A stretch of 64,000 nucleotides of DNA from VXMF01 sp965206775 (GTDB lineage Bacteria > Acidobacteriota > Terriglobia > Bryobacterales > UBA6623). The notes under the pieces were generated by a model. That model was given only the letters and a program-made list of their open reading frames with translations. It ran no database searches and had not been told where the DNA came from. Below are positions 55,270-64,000 of this stretch, piece by piece (positions within the stretch are counted from its first letter, which is position 1; each line of letters opens with the position of its first letter). The stretch is from the NCBI GenBank assembly GCA_965206775.1, contig CBDBKU010000003.1, positions 1,116,001 through 1,180,000 of the forward strand. Reading direction: 5' to 3'. The position numbers and the translations under genes were made by a program.

Positions 55270-55907
55270 GATTTGTCCCTCCGGAATCCAGTAAAGTGAA
55301 TGCGAGTCATCCCCCGGCCTTGGCTTCTCGTCAATCCGGGCCTCGCGCCCAACCTTTCGTCCAGGCCTCGGGGGATGGTTGCGGCGGGCCGACCAAGCTC
55401 ATCTTCGATTCCTCGAATCCACCCTGGAACGATCCGACCCGCCGCCCGGCCTTGGAGCCTGCAGGCGCCTCCCGGGCCATCCGACAGAGCCGGATGCCAG
55501 GCTTGGTCGCCCAATCCACAGTACTTGAAGAGTGGGGCCACTGCGCACCCCGACCAACATAGAAGCCTAGTGCTTCAGCGGGCGAAGCGGAAGCAGGCGG
55601 CGCTCGGACCGGCCGCGTAGCCGCTGCTCGGGAGACCGGAAAGCGACCTCGCAGGGGCGAGGCCAGCCAGCGGTGCGCCCGCTCGGCGAAAGCGCCCCGC
55701 GAGGGGCCGAGGTCATGGTGCTCCGGCGAGCGAGGGGTCAGGATCAGCCCTGACCCGGCACCGTGACCATCCAAATACGGGTCTGTGTGGGGCTCCCTCG
55801 GTCCGGATATGGGCCTTGCCGCGGGCACTTGCCAGTGCCCGTGCCACTGGGAGTCTTGTCGAGGTGCACCGGCACCAGACGTGCATGTATCTTGCTCCCC
55901 TCAGAAA
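55270..55907. other. Non-coding DNA between the IS110 remnant and the oxidoreductase gene
   Basis: About 640 GC-rich bases. No frame here has a recognisable domain. Part probably belongs to the outer ends of the IS110 element. Confidence 0.4.
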
Positions 55908-57071
55908 CTAGGTGACCGCCACCTGCACCCGGCGACCCTCATCCGCCGATTCCAGCGCAGCGTCCAGAACCTGCGTTTCGCGAACTGCGTCGTGAAAGTT
56001 CGGCCTGATCTCCTGACCTTGGTGAATGGCAGTCAAGAAGTCCGCCATCGCATGGACAAAGGTGTGTTCATACCCAATGATGTGACCCGGAGGCCACCAG
56101 TGTCCCACGTAGGGATGCAGTTCCTCAGTGGCTAGGATCGTACGGAATCCTTGGGTATGTGCCGCGTCTCTTGTGGAGAAGAGCTGGAGTTCATTCATGC
56201 GCTCCAGGTTGAACGCCAAGCTGCCGCCGCTACCGTAGATTTCGAAGCAATTGTGGTTCTTGCGTCCAGGTGCAAACCGCGACGATTCGAAGGACCCCAG
56301 GGCTCCATTGTCGAATTCCGCTAGCACAAACGCCGCATCGTCCACCGTAACCTCTCCCATGGACCGAGACCTGGACCCGGCTTGGAACGCGCCACTGGTC
56401 CCCTCGACAGGCAAGGGCCGTTCGCTGATAAATCGCGCCGTCATGGCGGTCACGCTCGTGATCTCGCCCACCAAGTAGCGGGCCAGGTCAACCAGGTGAG
56501 AGTTTAGATCGGAGTGGGCTCCGGAGCCCGCGTACTCCTTGCGCAGCTGCCAAGTAAGCGGAAAGGTTTCGTCGGTGATCCACGACTGCAGATAGGCCCC
56601 CCGCCAATGGAATATGCGTCCGAGTTCACCCTCGTCGATGAGTTGCTTTGCCAGTGTGACTGCGGGACATCGACGGTAATTGTGGTTGAGATAATGCACG
56701 ATCCCTGCCTTGGCCGCGGCCTCGCACATCTCGGTGGCTTGGCGGGAATCAAGGGCCGCAGGTTTCTCGCAAAACAGATGCTTACCAGCTCTCGCCGCTG
56801 CTACCGCAATATCGCGGTGCAGATGCGTAGGCACAGCAATATCCACGATGTCCACGTCTTCGTGCGTGACCACGTCGCGCCAATCGGTCGTGATCGATTC
56901 CCACCCCCAGGTCTCGGCAAAGGTTTGGAGCGGTTCCTCTTGAACGGCACAAGCGACCTTGAGCACGGGGGTGAACGGGACATCAAAGAACTGCGCCACC
57001 TTTGCTCAGGCATTGCTATGTGCCTTGCCCATGAAACGGCTTCCGATCAGTGCGACGTTCAAGGGCTTCAC
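55908..57071 (-). pseudogene. Gfo/Idh/MocA oxidoreductase with an in-frame TGA at codon 22
   Basis: Starting from GTG 57071 the frame reads MKPLNVALIGSRFMGKAHSN, then A, TGA (57008-57006), AKVAQFFDVPF and on to the stop at 55908. The pre-TGA part is the NAD-binding GxGxxG-like motif (GSRFMGKAHSNA) that the protein needs. In relatives this position is typically Trp (SNAW), so TGG to TGA is the simplest explanation. The downstream part has DIVDIAVPTHLHRD, HLFCEKPAALDS, NYRRCPAVTLAKQLI and GAHSDLNSHLVDLARYL. The GTG overlaps the stop of the isomerase gene by four bases (GTGA), which supports 57071 as the original start. A GTG at 56999 could restart translation, but without the nucleotide-binding loop. 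Confidence 0.8.
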
Positions 57072-57964
57072 GGTGCCCCAATCCCCTCTGCCGGCGCGGG
57101 ATTATCCGACACTGCGGCCGCAATTCTCTTTAGTTCCTTTACGCTGGCTTCAACGGCGACATCTTCGTCCCCCGGGTAATCGGGGTGGAGAAAATCGATC
57201 TCTACCGCCAGAAACCCCTCGTAACCAACTTCGCTGAGGAGACGAGCCAACTCCACGTTGTCAACCACTCCATCTCCCACGGGAGTGCAGGAGAAAAAAT
57301 ACCACTCGTCCGCCGGTACCCCCTTCTGCGCTTTCAGGTCTTTGATGTGAGTAGCGTAGACGTGTCGGGCCAACTTCTTCATGCCCTTTACGGGGTCATC
57401 CAGCAGCCGCAGGAAGTTCCCCGTGTCGAAGTTGAGGCCCAGATAGGGCGAGTCAACTGCATTCAGGATCTGAAGGATCTCGTCCGACGTGAAGTCGATA
57501 TGATTCTCCAATGCCATCTTGATCCCGTAGTCTTCGGCGACCGGGACCGCCTTACGGAACATCGCTGTCAGTCGTTGGATCTGGGGGCCGTGGGGCTCAT
57601 TCCGGAACATGAGGCTGCTGCCAACCACGCGCATCACTTGGGCGCCAATGTTGCGTGCCTGTTCGAAGCTCTCGATCATCTCTTCAAACGCCTCAGTGTT
57701 CCTTCCCCCTTCGAGCCCGTCGGGATGACCCCAGGCATACACCCGGTCCATGCCGTAGTCGTCAAGACGGTCCCTTACGCTGCTCAAATAGCCCGGATCC
57801 TTGTTTGGAATGAAACAAGACTCCAGGGAAACACCGTCCACGTCTAGCGCGTGGGCGCGATCAAGGAAGTCCTCGAGCGTCATTGCGTGCGATGGTGTGG
57901 TCTGCTGCGGATAGATCTCTCCGAAAAAACGGTGGTAGCAGTAGCTGTCGATTCCGACCTTCAT
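57068..57964 (-). CDS. Sugar-phosphate isomerase/epimerase (xylose-isomerase-like TIM barrel)
   Basis: MKVGIDSYCYHRFFGEIYPQ, GVSLESCFIPNKDPGY, VYAWGHPDGLEGG, GIKMALENHIDFTSDEILQI (Glu ligand in ENH), YLGLNFDTGNFLRLLDDP (Asp), HVYATHIKDL (His) and GFLAVEIDFLHPDYPGDEDV (Glu). All four metal-ligand positions of the family are in place. About 298 residues from ATG 57964. Its stop overlaps the GTG of the oxidoreductase that follows; such isomerase-oxidoreductase pairs usually act on the same inositol- or sugar-like substrate. Confidence 0.87.
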   Translation of the reverse strand: MKVGIDSYCYHRFFGEIYPQQTTPSHAMTLEDFLDRAHALDVDGVSLESCFIPNKDPGYLSSVRDRLDDYGMDRVYAWGHPDGLEGGRNTEAFEEMIESFEQARNIGAQVMRVVGSSLMFRNEPHGPQIQRLTAMFRKAVPVAEDYGIKMALENHIDFTSDEILQILNAVDSPYLGLNFDTGNFLRLLDDPVKGMKKLARHVYATHIKDLKAQKGVPADEWYFFSCTPVGDGVVDNVELARLLSEVGYEGFLAVEIDFLHPDYPGDEDVAVEASVKELKRIAAAVSDNPAPAEGIGAP

Positions 57965-58840
57965 CGATTGCCAGTCACGCTGCATGCCGGTCACCTACTC
58001 CTTCATTGCTCGTGGGCATCCCCGGCCCCTCTCACGCCGGATACGCTGCCCGGCCTCCTTGTTGCATCGCCTGTTGCGGGCATTCCAGTGGCAGGTAGCC
58101 GTGGTACTCCGTTCAGACTTGTCCTCGGTTGGCAGGTGCGGATTTGAGGGCCTCATGCTGTTCCGGTGCATCGGTCTCCTCCACCAAATGGCGCCTTACG
58201 GAATACGGGCCAATACCAGAGCACTCCCGAGCGTTCTCCAGGATCTCAACGAGTTTTCCGGCGTTGCGGCTGTCCGGCTCGAGCGCCTAGATGTGTCCCG
58301 CCGAGAATGCAACATGCATCATACAACTCACTCGTCGGCCCTTCAAGGCCCTTGCTTACAGATCAGGCTTGGATGCAAAAGGCATAGTCGACGAATGTGA
58401 TCCGGTTCTGATGCATCGGCTGACGCCGACCCGGCAGCTCTGATAGAGCTTGTCCCGCTCGGCAGGCAGTAAGTGGTTCTAAGAAAAAGACTTAAGAACA
58501 GGGAAAACCTTTTCCGTACTCGTGAAGCTCAGCCTAGGTTTCCGAGAGCTGGAATCCAAGCATGGCGGAGCCGAGCCACACGACGGATCGCGCTCGAGTG
58601 CAGGGCCGCGATTGCCATGCGAAATGAGATCGGCCGAATTCCTTTCTGATCGCCCGAGGCAAGCGTCCCGCGACCTCATGAGCGCCTAGCCTCATCAGGG
58701 CTCCGCTCGCACATTCTGTCGCTCGACCTCCGCGATGCTACGACAGAATATCGCAATGGGTGCATGCATCCCATGAAAAAAATGCTACATAAAGTGCAGC
58801 TGGAGTGCTGATCCGCCCGCGTCGTGTCCAAGACCACGCA
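57965..58840. other. Intergenic region containing repeat copy 2
   Basis: About 875 bases with no gene I can support. It contains the second copy of the 205-bp repeat (58535-58739). Short frames here have no recognisable features. Confidence 0.45.
58535..58739. repeat. 205-bp dispersed direct repeat, copy 2
   Basis: Second copy of 50886-51090, seven mismatches and no gaps (about 97% identity). The final 45 bases correspond to the C-terminal codons of the TPR gene, with no TPR gene here. Confidence 0.9.
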
Positions 58841-60163
58841 CTACGCAAGAATCGCCCTTATTCCAACGCCCGCGATCGCCAAGATGCTGGCCCAAAGCAG
58901 GACATCGTAGATCCGTGACGGTTGCAGTTCAGCAGGCAGCCGACGGTAACGGAAATGCTGCGCGGCGAAGGCAACGACCAGGAGCAACGCCGCAAGCGCC
59001 ACTCCCCCGACTGTGACCATAAACAACGGCGCTTGGAAAAAGAGGTACAACAGGGTCCAGACCGCTGGAAGAAGCCACGCGAGCGCCGCGAACCAGCGCG
59101 TGCGTGTCGGCTCGTCGTCATACCGAAGAAACCCGAGTTGAGCGAAAGCGTCCGTGAACATCCGCGTGCTCGACGCGCAGGCCACGAACAGGGTAGAGAA
59201 AAGCACGGTGACGGCACCCGTCAGAAAGAGCCCTGTAGCACCCGGACCGAGCGTCTCGGTGTAGATGCCCGAGAGGACGGTGATGATCTGAGACCCTTCT
59301 GGAACATCCCCGCGACGATGAAGCACCGCCGCACCGAGGAGATAGAAGGCTGCCGTTGTCGTGGTGTAGATCAGCATCGACGCGATCGCATCGACGTACA
59401 TTACGCGGATCCAGCCGCGAGCCCGCCTGGTCCATTCCTCTGACTTGTCTCGTGCCCCGACGTAGGTACCGTAGCCTTTCTCAATGCACCAGTACGGATA
59501 GGAGATGATCTCGTCGGCACTGACGCCGGTCAGTCCGAACGCCGCCAGCGCGACTCCAACCGCCGAGGCGGGGAGATCGAACGCCAGCCCTTCGGCGATC
59601 ATCGGCCCGTCGATCCGATACGGCGTCCACTGCAGCAAAGCGGCGCAGGCCAAGGTGATGAACGAGAACGTTGCGGTCAGGGCGATCGCGGTCCGTTCGA
59701 TGAATCGGTAGCGGCCCCGCCATACGAGCAGCGACGCCGCCAGTCCGCAGACGCAAGCCCAGGAAGTAGTCGTTGCCCAAGGGAAGGCGATGTTCAGGGC
59801 GAGCGCGACAGCTCCAACGATGCCACCGTACTGGATCAGCTGGATCAGCTTTACCGCCAACCAGATGATCAGGAACCCGGACGCCCCTCGCCATCGCGGC
59901 CCCGGCAGGCGGTTGAATGCGAAGAGAGTGGTCTCGCCGGACGCAATCGCGTGCTTGCCGAATTCAAGCTGAACCACCACTTTGACGGCGCAGCTGACCA
60001 GAATCACCCACAGTGCGACGAACCCCGCCGACGCGCCCAAGGTCGTCGTCATGATCAATTCCCCGGAGCCAACGATGTTGGCTGTGAGGATCATCGAGGG
60101 CCCGATGCTCCGCAACGCTCCGCCAAATGACCGCGGAGGTTCGCGCACTTCGGTCGCCGTCAT
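58841..60163 (-). CDS. NRAMP-like divalent metal transporter family membrane protein
   Basis: About 440 residues with 11-12 hydrophobic segments. The first, SMILTANIVGSGELIMTTTL, corresponds to the NRAMP TM1 motif (DPGN in true NRAMPs), here ANIVGSGE. The TM6 region reads VALAAFGLTGVSADEIISYP in place of the MPH metal-binding motif. These changes place it in the NRAMP-related clade whose substrate is uncertain (possibly Mg or another metal). The start at ATG 60163 (MTATEVREPP) fits; the frame continues upstream to 60355, into the flank of the next IS. Confidence 0.82.
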   Translation of the reverse strand: MTATEVREPPRSFGGALRSIGPSMILTANIVGSGELIMTTTLGASAGFVALWVILVSCAVKVVVQLEFGKHAIASGETTLFAFNRLPGPRWRGASGFLIIWLAVKLIQLIQYGGIVGAVALALNIAFPWATTTSWACVCGLAASLLVWRGRYRFIERTAIALTATFSFITLACAALLQWTPYRIDGPMIAEGLAFDLPASAVGVALAAFGLTGVSADEIISYPYWCIEKGYGTYVGARDKSEEWTRRARGWIRVMYVDAIASMLIYTTTTAAFYLLGAAVLHRRGDVPEGSQIITVLSGIYTETLGPGATGLFLTGAVTVLFSTLFVACASSTRMFTDAFAQLGFLRYDDEPTRTRWFAALAWLLPAVWTLLYLFFQAPLFMVTVGGVALAALLLVVAFAAQHFRYRRLPAELQPSRIYDVLLWASILAIAGVGIRAILA

Positions 60164-60360
60164 GGCAGCATCAATTCTGCGGAGTCCAGGTCGAATTTCG
60201 CACGGCGCGCCGGCCGGCAGGCCATTGACCTCAACCAGGCCCCGATCCGGCAGCAGTTCTAAATTTAGGCTGCGTTGGGGTTCTTGCCGCTGCAGATGCC
60301 CGAATGAGGGGCCAGTTTCTGGGCTCTTGACTTTGCGGTCACCGCTTTGAAACATAAGAT

Positions 60361-61713
60361 GTGGCCCCCGTTTCCGTCCTTGAGTCCCTCCTCAACAGAT
60401 TCCGCCAGATCGCCTCCGCCTTGCCCGATCCCCGAACCGGCGCGAACAAGCGCTACAGCATCGCCGACGCCGCCTCCTGCGCCTTGGCGACGTTCTTCCT
60501 CCAAGCACCCTCCTTTCTCGACTTCCAACGCCGCATGCAGAAACAGGCCGCTCGCTCCAATTGCCAGTCCCTGTTCGGTGTCGAGGACATCCCTTGTGAC
60601 AACTCCATTCGGAATCTCCTCGACGGACACGACCCCGACCGCTTCGCCCCCCTGTTTGCCGATTGCCTCCGAACCGCCCGCGACCACGGGGCCCTCGAGC
60701 CCTTCCTCCGCCTCGACGGCCGCATTGCGGTCGCGCTCGACGGAATCCAAATCCACTGCTCCGACTCGATCCGCTGCCCGCAGTGCTCGATCCGCCATGT
60801 CGGGGCCCACAAGACCGAGCAGTACTTCCATACGATGCTCGCGGCGACGGTCGTCGCCGACGGCCACAACCGCGTCCTGCCGCTCATGCCGGAGTTCGTC
60901 CAGCCCCAGCAGGACCCGGCCGCGGACCAGCCGGGTCTGTCCGAGGAGCAGCGCAAGCAGGACTGCGAGCGCAACGCCGCCAAGCGCTGGCTGCCCGCCC
61001 ACAGCGACGAGCTGCGCCCCTACCGGCCGGTCTTCCTCGGCGACGACCTGTACTGCTGCCAGTCCCTGTGCCGACTGGTCCTCGACCTCCGGGCGGACTT
61101 CCTTTTCGTCTGCAAGCCCGGTAATCACAAGCGGTTATACGAACTGATCCATGACGACTTCACCCACTCGACCGGCTGGATCCGCACCCGCAACCACAAA
61201 CGCCAGGTCGAGTTGCACCGCTATCGCTGGATGCACGGCCTGCCGGTCCGCGACTCCGACGATGCCGTGCAAGGAACCTGGATCGAGTTCGAGATCCAGC
61301 GCCAGGGCAAGCCCACCTACTACAACACCTTCTTCACCAGCTTGGAGGTCACCGCCGAGAACGTGGCCGGGATTGCCCGCCTCGGAAGAGCCCGCTGGAA
61401 GATCGAGAACGAGGCCTTCCATTGCCTGTCCTGCCAGGGCTACAATCTCAAGCACAATTTCGGGCACGGCAGCCGGGGCCTGGCCAATCTGCTCGCCACT
61501 CTCAACCTGCTCGCCTTCGCGCTGCACACGCTGCTGGACGGCATGCGGGGCTTGTGGCGGCAATGCCGCGACGATGCCGGCACACGCCGCAACTTCTTCA
61601 ATGATCTGCGCTGTCTGTCGCAGCGGTACTGGTTCCCGAACTGGACGAGCTTGCTCACCGAGATGCTGGCTGACCACGCCCCGCGGGCCGGCCCCGGGCT
61701 CACGCTCCCATGA
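60361..61713 (+). CDS. DDE transposase (IS4-like/ISNCY-type)
   Basis: 450-residue transposase. The N-terminal region is helical (ESLLNRFRQIASALPDPR, ADAASCALATFFLQAPSFLD). The RNase H-like core has Asp in RIAVALDGIQIHCSDSI, Asp in PVFLGDDLYCCQSLC and Glu in RARWKIENEAFHCLSC (Y/W-x-I-E-N-E type). A Cys pair, CPQCSIRHVG, lies between. Starts with GTG 60361. The element was probably inserted upstream of the NRAMP-like gene. Its ends are not certain; sequence beyond both sides (60200-60360, 61714-62110) holds no gene. Confidence 0.82.
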   Translation: MAPVSVLESLLNRFRQIASALPDPRTGANKRYSIADAASCALATFFLQAPSFLDFQRRMQKQAARSNCQSLFGVEDIPCDNSIRNLLDGHDPDRFAPLFADCLRTARDHGALEPFLRLDGRIAVALDGIQIHCSDSIRCPQCSIRHVGAHKTEQYFHTMLAATVVADGHNRVLPLMPEFVQPQQDPAADQPGLSEEQRKQDCERNAAKRWLPAHSDELRPYRPVFLGDDLYCCQSLCRLVLDLRADFLFVCKPGNHKRLYELIHDDFTHSTGWIRTRNHKRQVELHRYRWMHGLPVRDSDDAVQGTWIEFEIQRQGKPTYYNTFFTSLEVTAENVAGIARLGRARWKIENEAFHCLSCQGYNLKHNFGHGSRGLANLLATLNLLAFALHTLLDGMRGLWRQCRDDAGTRRNFFNDLRCLSQRYWFPNWTSLLTEMLADHAPRAGPGLTLP

Positions 61714-62110
61714 GATTGCGACCGAATTCCCCGGCGACCGCCGGACCCGCAGGGGGCCCGCAGCAGACGTCTGCCCCGAGGGTGCCGGAACTGCCGGTGA
61801 GGCGCTCGGAGCCGTCCACAGGTGTGCCACTCGCTACTGCCGAGCCGCCACTGGTGCCCTCCCAACTTCTCTGCAACACCCCCGAACGCCCGGCGAGACG
61901 CCAACAGCCCACCTGCATCTCAGGTTTTGAGAATCGCTGCCGATCCGGACGGGTTGGGGTCGCGTTGCTGCAATACTCGTACCGTGCGCACCCGCGACCA
62001 GATCGCAGTCATTGACGCCCCCCCGGACTTGGGCCCCGGTCCTTACCCAGCGGACACTCGGACATCTCGGACCCGGACAGGGGCAAGGCATGCAATACCC
62101 CCATTCCAGA
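61714..62110. other. Intergenic region after the transposase gene
   Basis: About 400 bases with no supported gene. Part is presumably the right end of the insertion sequence; I could not find a convincing inverted match to the left side. Confidence 0.4.
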
Positions 62111-62992
62111 TCAGACCCCTACCATTTGCCTGAGCGTCACTCTATCGTTTGCGATGGCCTTCATGTTCTCGGCCTTTTTCGCGGAATCCCTGTGGTCGAC
62201 GTATTCCATGTGCAGCGAGAGTGGTGTCCCCGGAGCAATCTCGGCACTCACCATTTGCAGCAACTCGGGATCGACTTGGCCCCTTCCCAGCGGCACGTTG
62301 ACGGCCTTGCGCCCGTCCCAGGCAAAGTCCTTTACGTACACGAACCGAACTTGGTCGCGGATCAGCCGCCAGAGCAACGGCCAGGACTGCCCGCCTTCGA
62401 CCGTGGCGTGACGGACGTCGAAGACTGCCGCGACTCGCCCATCGGGAACTCCTTCCACTAGGCGGTGCTGATCCCAGATCGACGCGCCAACGAGATTCTT
62501 TCCTGCATGGTTCTGATACAGCCCCGTGATCTGGAAGTCCTTGAGGTATTCGCCCAGGCGCAACACGGTCTTGCGGTGAGCTTCAAGCTGCTCGAGAACT
62601 GGCCTATCCAAGTCATAGCGGTAGTAAGCCATGCGGAAGAAAGGGATGCCGAGGCCATCGGCGGTGCGGATCACACGCCTGGCGAGCGGGTCCTCGGCAT
62701 CGTTGATATCGGTGGTAATCAGCACGGCCTTCCGCCCCCGCTTCTCCAATGCTTCGACAAGCCGGGGTAGGTCCTTCTCGACGTTCTCCGGCTCGACTTG
62801 ACCGCCCCTGCGGACGGTCGCCTCGATCCCATCGAAGTCGTTCTCCTCGAGGAATACGGCGACTTCGTCGTATGAGAGCCATTGAAGGTGCTTGCCGAAG
62901 GTAATGACCGGCCCGATCCGGCGCTCCGATGCTCGAGCGGAACTCGCCAGGGCGGCGGCACCGCCCAGTTTCAAGAGCTGTCTTCTATTCAT
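62111..62992 (-). CDS. Exported sugar-phosphate isomerase/epimerase-like protein
   Basis: MNRRQLLKLGGAAALASSARA is a Tat-like signal (RRQLLK). The barrel follows: GPVITFGKHLQWLSYDEVAV, DFDGIEATVRRGGQVEPENV, KAVLITTDINDAEDP, GLYQNHAGKNLVGASIWDQH (NHAG, where many relatives have ENH), AAVFDVRHATVEGG (Asp/His), VRFVYVKDFAWDG and PLSLHMEYVDHRDSA (Glu). Start at ATG 62992, with a GTG/ATG option further upstream at 63025. About 293 residues. Third isomerase-like gene in the last 12 kb. Confidence 0.8.
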   Translation of the reverse strand: MNRRQLLKLGGAAALASSARASERRIGPVITFGKHLQWLSYDEVAVFLEENDFDGIEATVRRGGQVEPENVEKDLPRLVEALEKRGRKAVLITTDINDAEDPLARRVIRTADGLGIPFFRMAYYRYDLDRPVLEQLEAHRKTVLRLGEYLKDFQITGLYQNHAGKNLVGASIWDQHRLVEGVPDGRVAAVFDVRHATVEGGQSWPLLWRLIRDQVRFVYVKDFAWDGRKAVNVPLGRGQVDPELLQMVSAEIAPGTPLSLHMEYVDHRDSAKKAENMKAIANDRVTLRQMVGV

Positions 62993-63257
62993 GCTTGCAT
63001 CCCCCTCGCTCGACCTATCCCACAATAGCCGAGGTAGCGGCCTGAGAAGGCTGCTTTCGGCTATTGCGGTGCGGGATGGAGATCGACCAATTCAGGCAGC
63101 GAATCGATAGACGTACAGGTCGGAAAGTCGCTGGGAGCCGATCGTGGATCGAAATACCCTTTCAGGGAGCTGCGGATTTTGGCCCTGCGCGAGCCACGTC
63201 GCGGCGCGGATATGGCATCGTTGACAGGCTGCATACGCCCCGCAACGGCTGCTTGAC

Positions 63258-63704
63258 ATGAAGCGGCTGCCCGCCAACTGGCTGGATTGGCCGGTAAGGA
63301 GACGATTCGGCACCAGAATGGGAATTGTGGCAGGCATCAAGTTCGACACGAAGAATCTGACTGGAGGCTTGGCGGCGGTGTTAGGCGGCATTGCGCTTGC
63401 GTGCACGGTCCACGACCCTGAACCGCCAGGGCGCATGCTCGATTCACCTGACGTGCAAAGCGCCGCTGCCCGGGCCATGGTGAATATATGGATCGACGCA
63501 CGACCTGCTGGAAGGGAGAGACGCCGCGGTTTGACGGTCGGATCGGTGAATGGCGAATACGCGGATGCCTCGCCGTTCCGCTGGAATGCCGATTGGATCG
63601 AGGCCATGAAGCAGGAAATCGCCTCTCCTCAGGATCTCGATTTCGAGGGCTGGATCAAGCACGACAGGGGTAGCTGTTCGATCGGGCCGTGTTCAGCGGC
63701 TTGA
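63258..63704 (+). CDS. Hypothetical protein with one hydrophobic segment
   Basis: 148-residue frame; a shorter start at ATG 63318 (MGIVAGIKF) is possible. It has one membrane-like stretch (LTGGLAAVLGGIALACTV) followed by a soluble part: LDSPDVQSAAARAMVNIWID and ASPFRWNADWIEAMKQEIAS. No family recognised. A minus-strand frame (63092-63607) overlaps it and looks less protein-like. Low confidence. Confidence 0.35.
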   Translation: MKRLPANWLDWPVRRRFGTRMGIVAGIKFDTKNLTGGLAAVLGGIALACTVHDPEPPGRMLDSPDVQSAAARAMVNIWIDARPAGRERRRGLTVGSVNGEYADASPFRWNADWIEAMKQEIASPQDLDFEGWIKHDRGSCSIGPCSAA

Positions 63705-63854
63705 GGGCGGCGGCTCGGGAACGGAGCCGGACCGCGCTGCCGAGCCCATGTTTAACATGCGATTTAAGTAAATTACTGACCAGACAGGGGTTAAGGGGGG
63801 CAATGGAAGCGTGGTTGCACTACAAAGTGCGCGCTAAAGTCGATCGACCTGGAA

Positions 63855-64000
63855 TCAGAGCACGATTTTGCTGGTCTTGCCGGGCAGTTCCGCAATGCCG
63901 AGAGACTGATACAGGGGCTGGAGTTCGTCTTCCGGAGGCGTGGTCCGGCGCAAGTGCAGCGTCTGGCCGTTGGCGCACTGGATCGTGGTGGTCACCCGGC
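63855..64000 (-). CDS. C-terminus of a transposase (IS1634-like), cut by the window edge
   Basis: Only the last 47 codons are in the window: VTTTIQCANGQTLHLRRTTP, then PEDELQPLYQSLGIAELPGK and TSKIVL, stop TGA at 63857-63855. The RxTTxPxxxxxxLYxxLGI pattern is typical of the tail of IS1634-type transposases. Partial. Confidence 0.5.
   Translation of the reverse strand, partial: RVTTTIQCANGQTLHLRRTTPPEDELQPLYQSLGIAELPGKTSKIVL

Noticed and set aside
57006..57008. TGA in the Gfo/Idh/MocA gene as selenocysteine
   Set aside because: The position is normally Trp, which differs from TGA by one base, and no SECIS-like hairpin follows. TGA reassigned to Trp is also unlikely because TGA ends other genes here.
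63092..63607. Minus-strand 171-codon frame with a CQRCH motif
   Set aside because: Composition is low-complexity, no signal or cytochrome context is present, and it overlaps a slightly better plus-strand frame.
1..64000. CRISPR array
   Set aside because: No regularly spaced short repeats were seen anywhere in the window.

Overview
The window is GC-rich (roughly 60-65% by eye) and reads like a chromosomal contig from a free-living or host-associated heterotroph of the Acidobacteriota (Bryobacterales/Solibacter-like) or a neighbouring planctomycete/verrucomicrobial-type lineage. The pointers are a DUF1592/DUF1552 planctomycete-type cytochrome operon, a very large c-type cytochrome/HEAT lipoprotein, an ASPIC/UnbV-FG-GAP protein, many Tat or lipoprotein signals, several Gfo/Idh/MocA oxidoreductases with sugar-phosphate isomerase-like TIM barrels, and an Uma2 nuclease gene. 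The taxonomic call is inference from gene content only.

Layout. 0.2-5.8 kb: an NHL-repeat lipoprotein and a tightly overlapping purQ-purL-purF purine operon (no purS beside it). 6.2-7.7 kb: a PLP decarboxylase of visibly lower GC. 7.8-9.0 kb: a frameshifted Uma2 gene between two degenerate direct repeats. 9.2-12.5 kb: the most interesting locus, a three-gene unit made of a thioredoxin-fused protein, a UGSC-motif selenoprotein read through an in-frame TGA with a SECIS-like hairpin, and a DHDPS-fold aldolase/lyase. 12.7-14.5 kb: an enolase-superfamily gene followed by a decayed second copy of the aldolase 3' end. 14.6-20.0 kb: a c-type cytochrome/HEAT lipoprotein, a deoxyhypusine-synthase-like enzyme and a lipoprotein with three RidA domains.

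20.2-27.3 kb is an island: a tRNA/tmRNA-like 3' end, a frameshifted P4-type integrase, a Zn-ribbon mini-protein, low-GC family-A DNA polymerase pieces, and a 2.6-kb insertion sequence. The inverted repeats of that IS supply start codons to the truncated genes on both sides (one is an NYN/OST-HTH remnant). 27.3-49.9 kb is an ordinary chromosomal stretch: a Tat-exported propeller, an ankyrin/DUF1552/DUF1592 operon, a sugar-acid dehydratase, an AddA/AddB-type helicase-nuclease pair, a class IV aminotransferase, a propeller/DUF3604 protein, a Gfo/Idh/MocA oxidoreductase, TPR and ASPIC/UnbV proteins.

50-64 kb is scrambled accessory DNA: a 205-bp repeat in two copies, a sulfatase truncated into a TPR gene, an AbrB/MazE remnant, a broken IS110, a Gfo/Idh/MocA gene with an in-frame TGA at a probable Trp codon, an NRAMP-like transporter, a DDE transposase, further sugar-isomerase-like genes, and the C-terminus of another transposase at the right edge. 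How the genes work together: purQ/L/F act in IMP synthesis; AddA/AddB act in double-strand-break repair; the Trx/UGSC pair suggests selenium-dependent thiol redox chemistry linked to a small-molecule lyase; the oxidoreductase, isomerase and dehydratase genes suggest breakdown of sugar acids or modified sugars.
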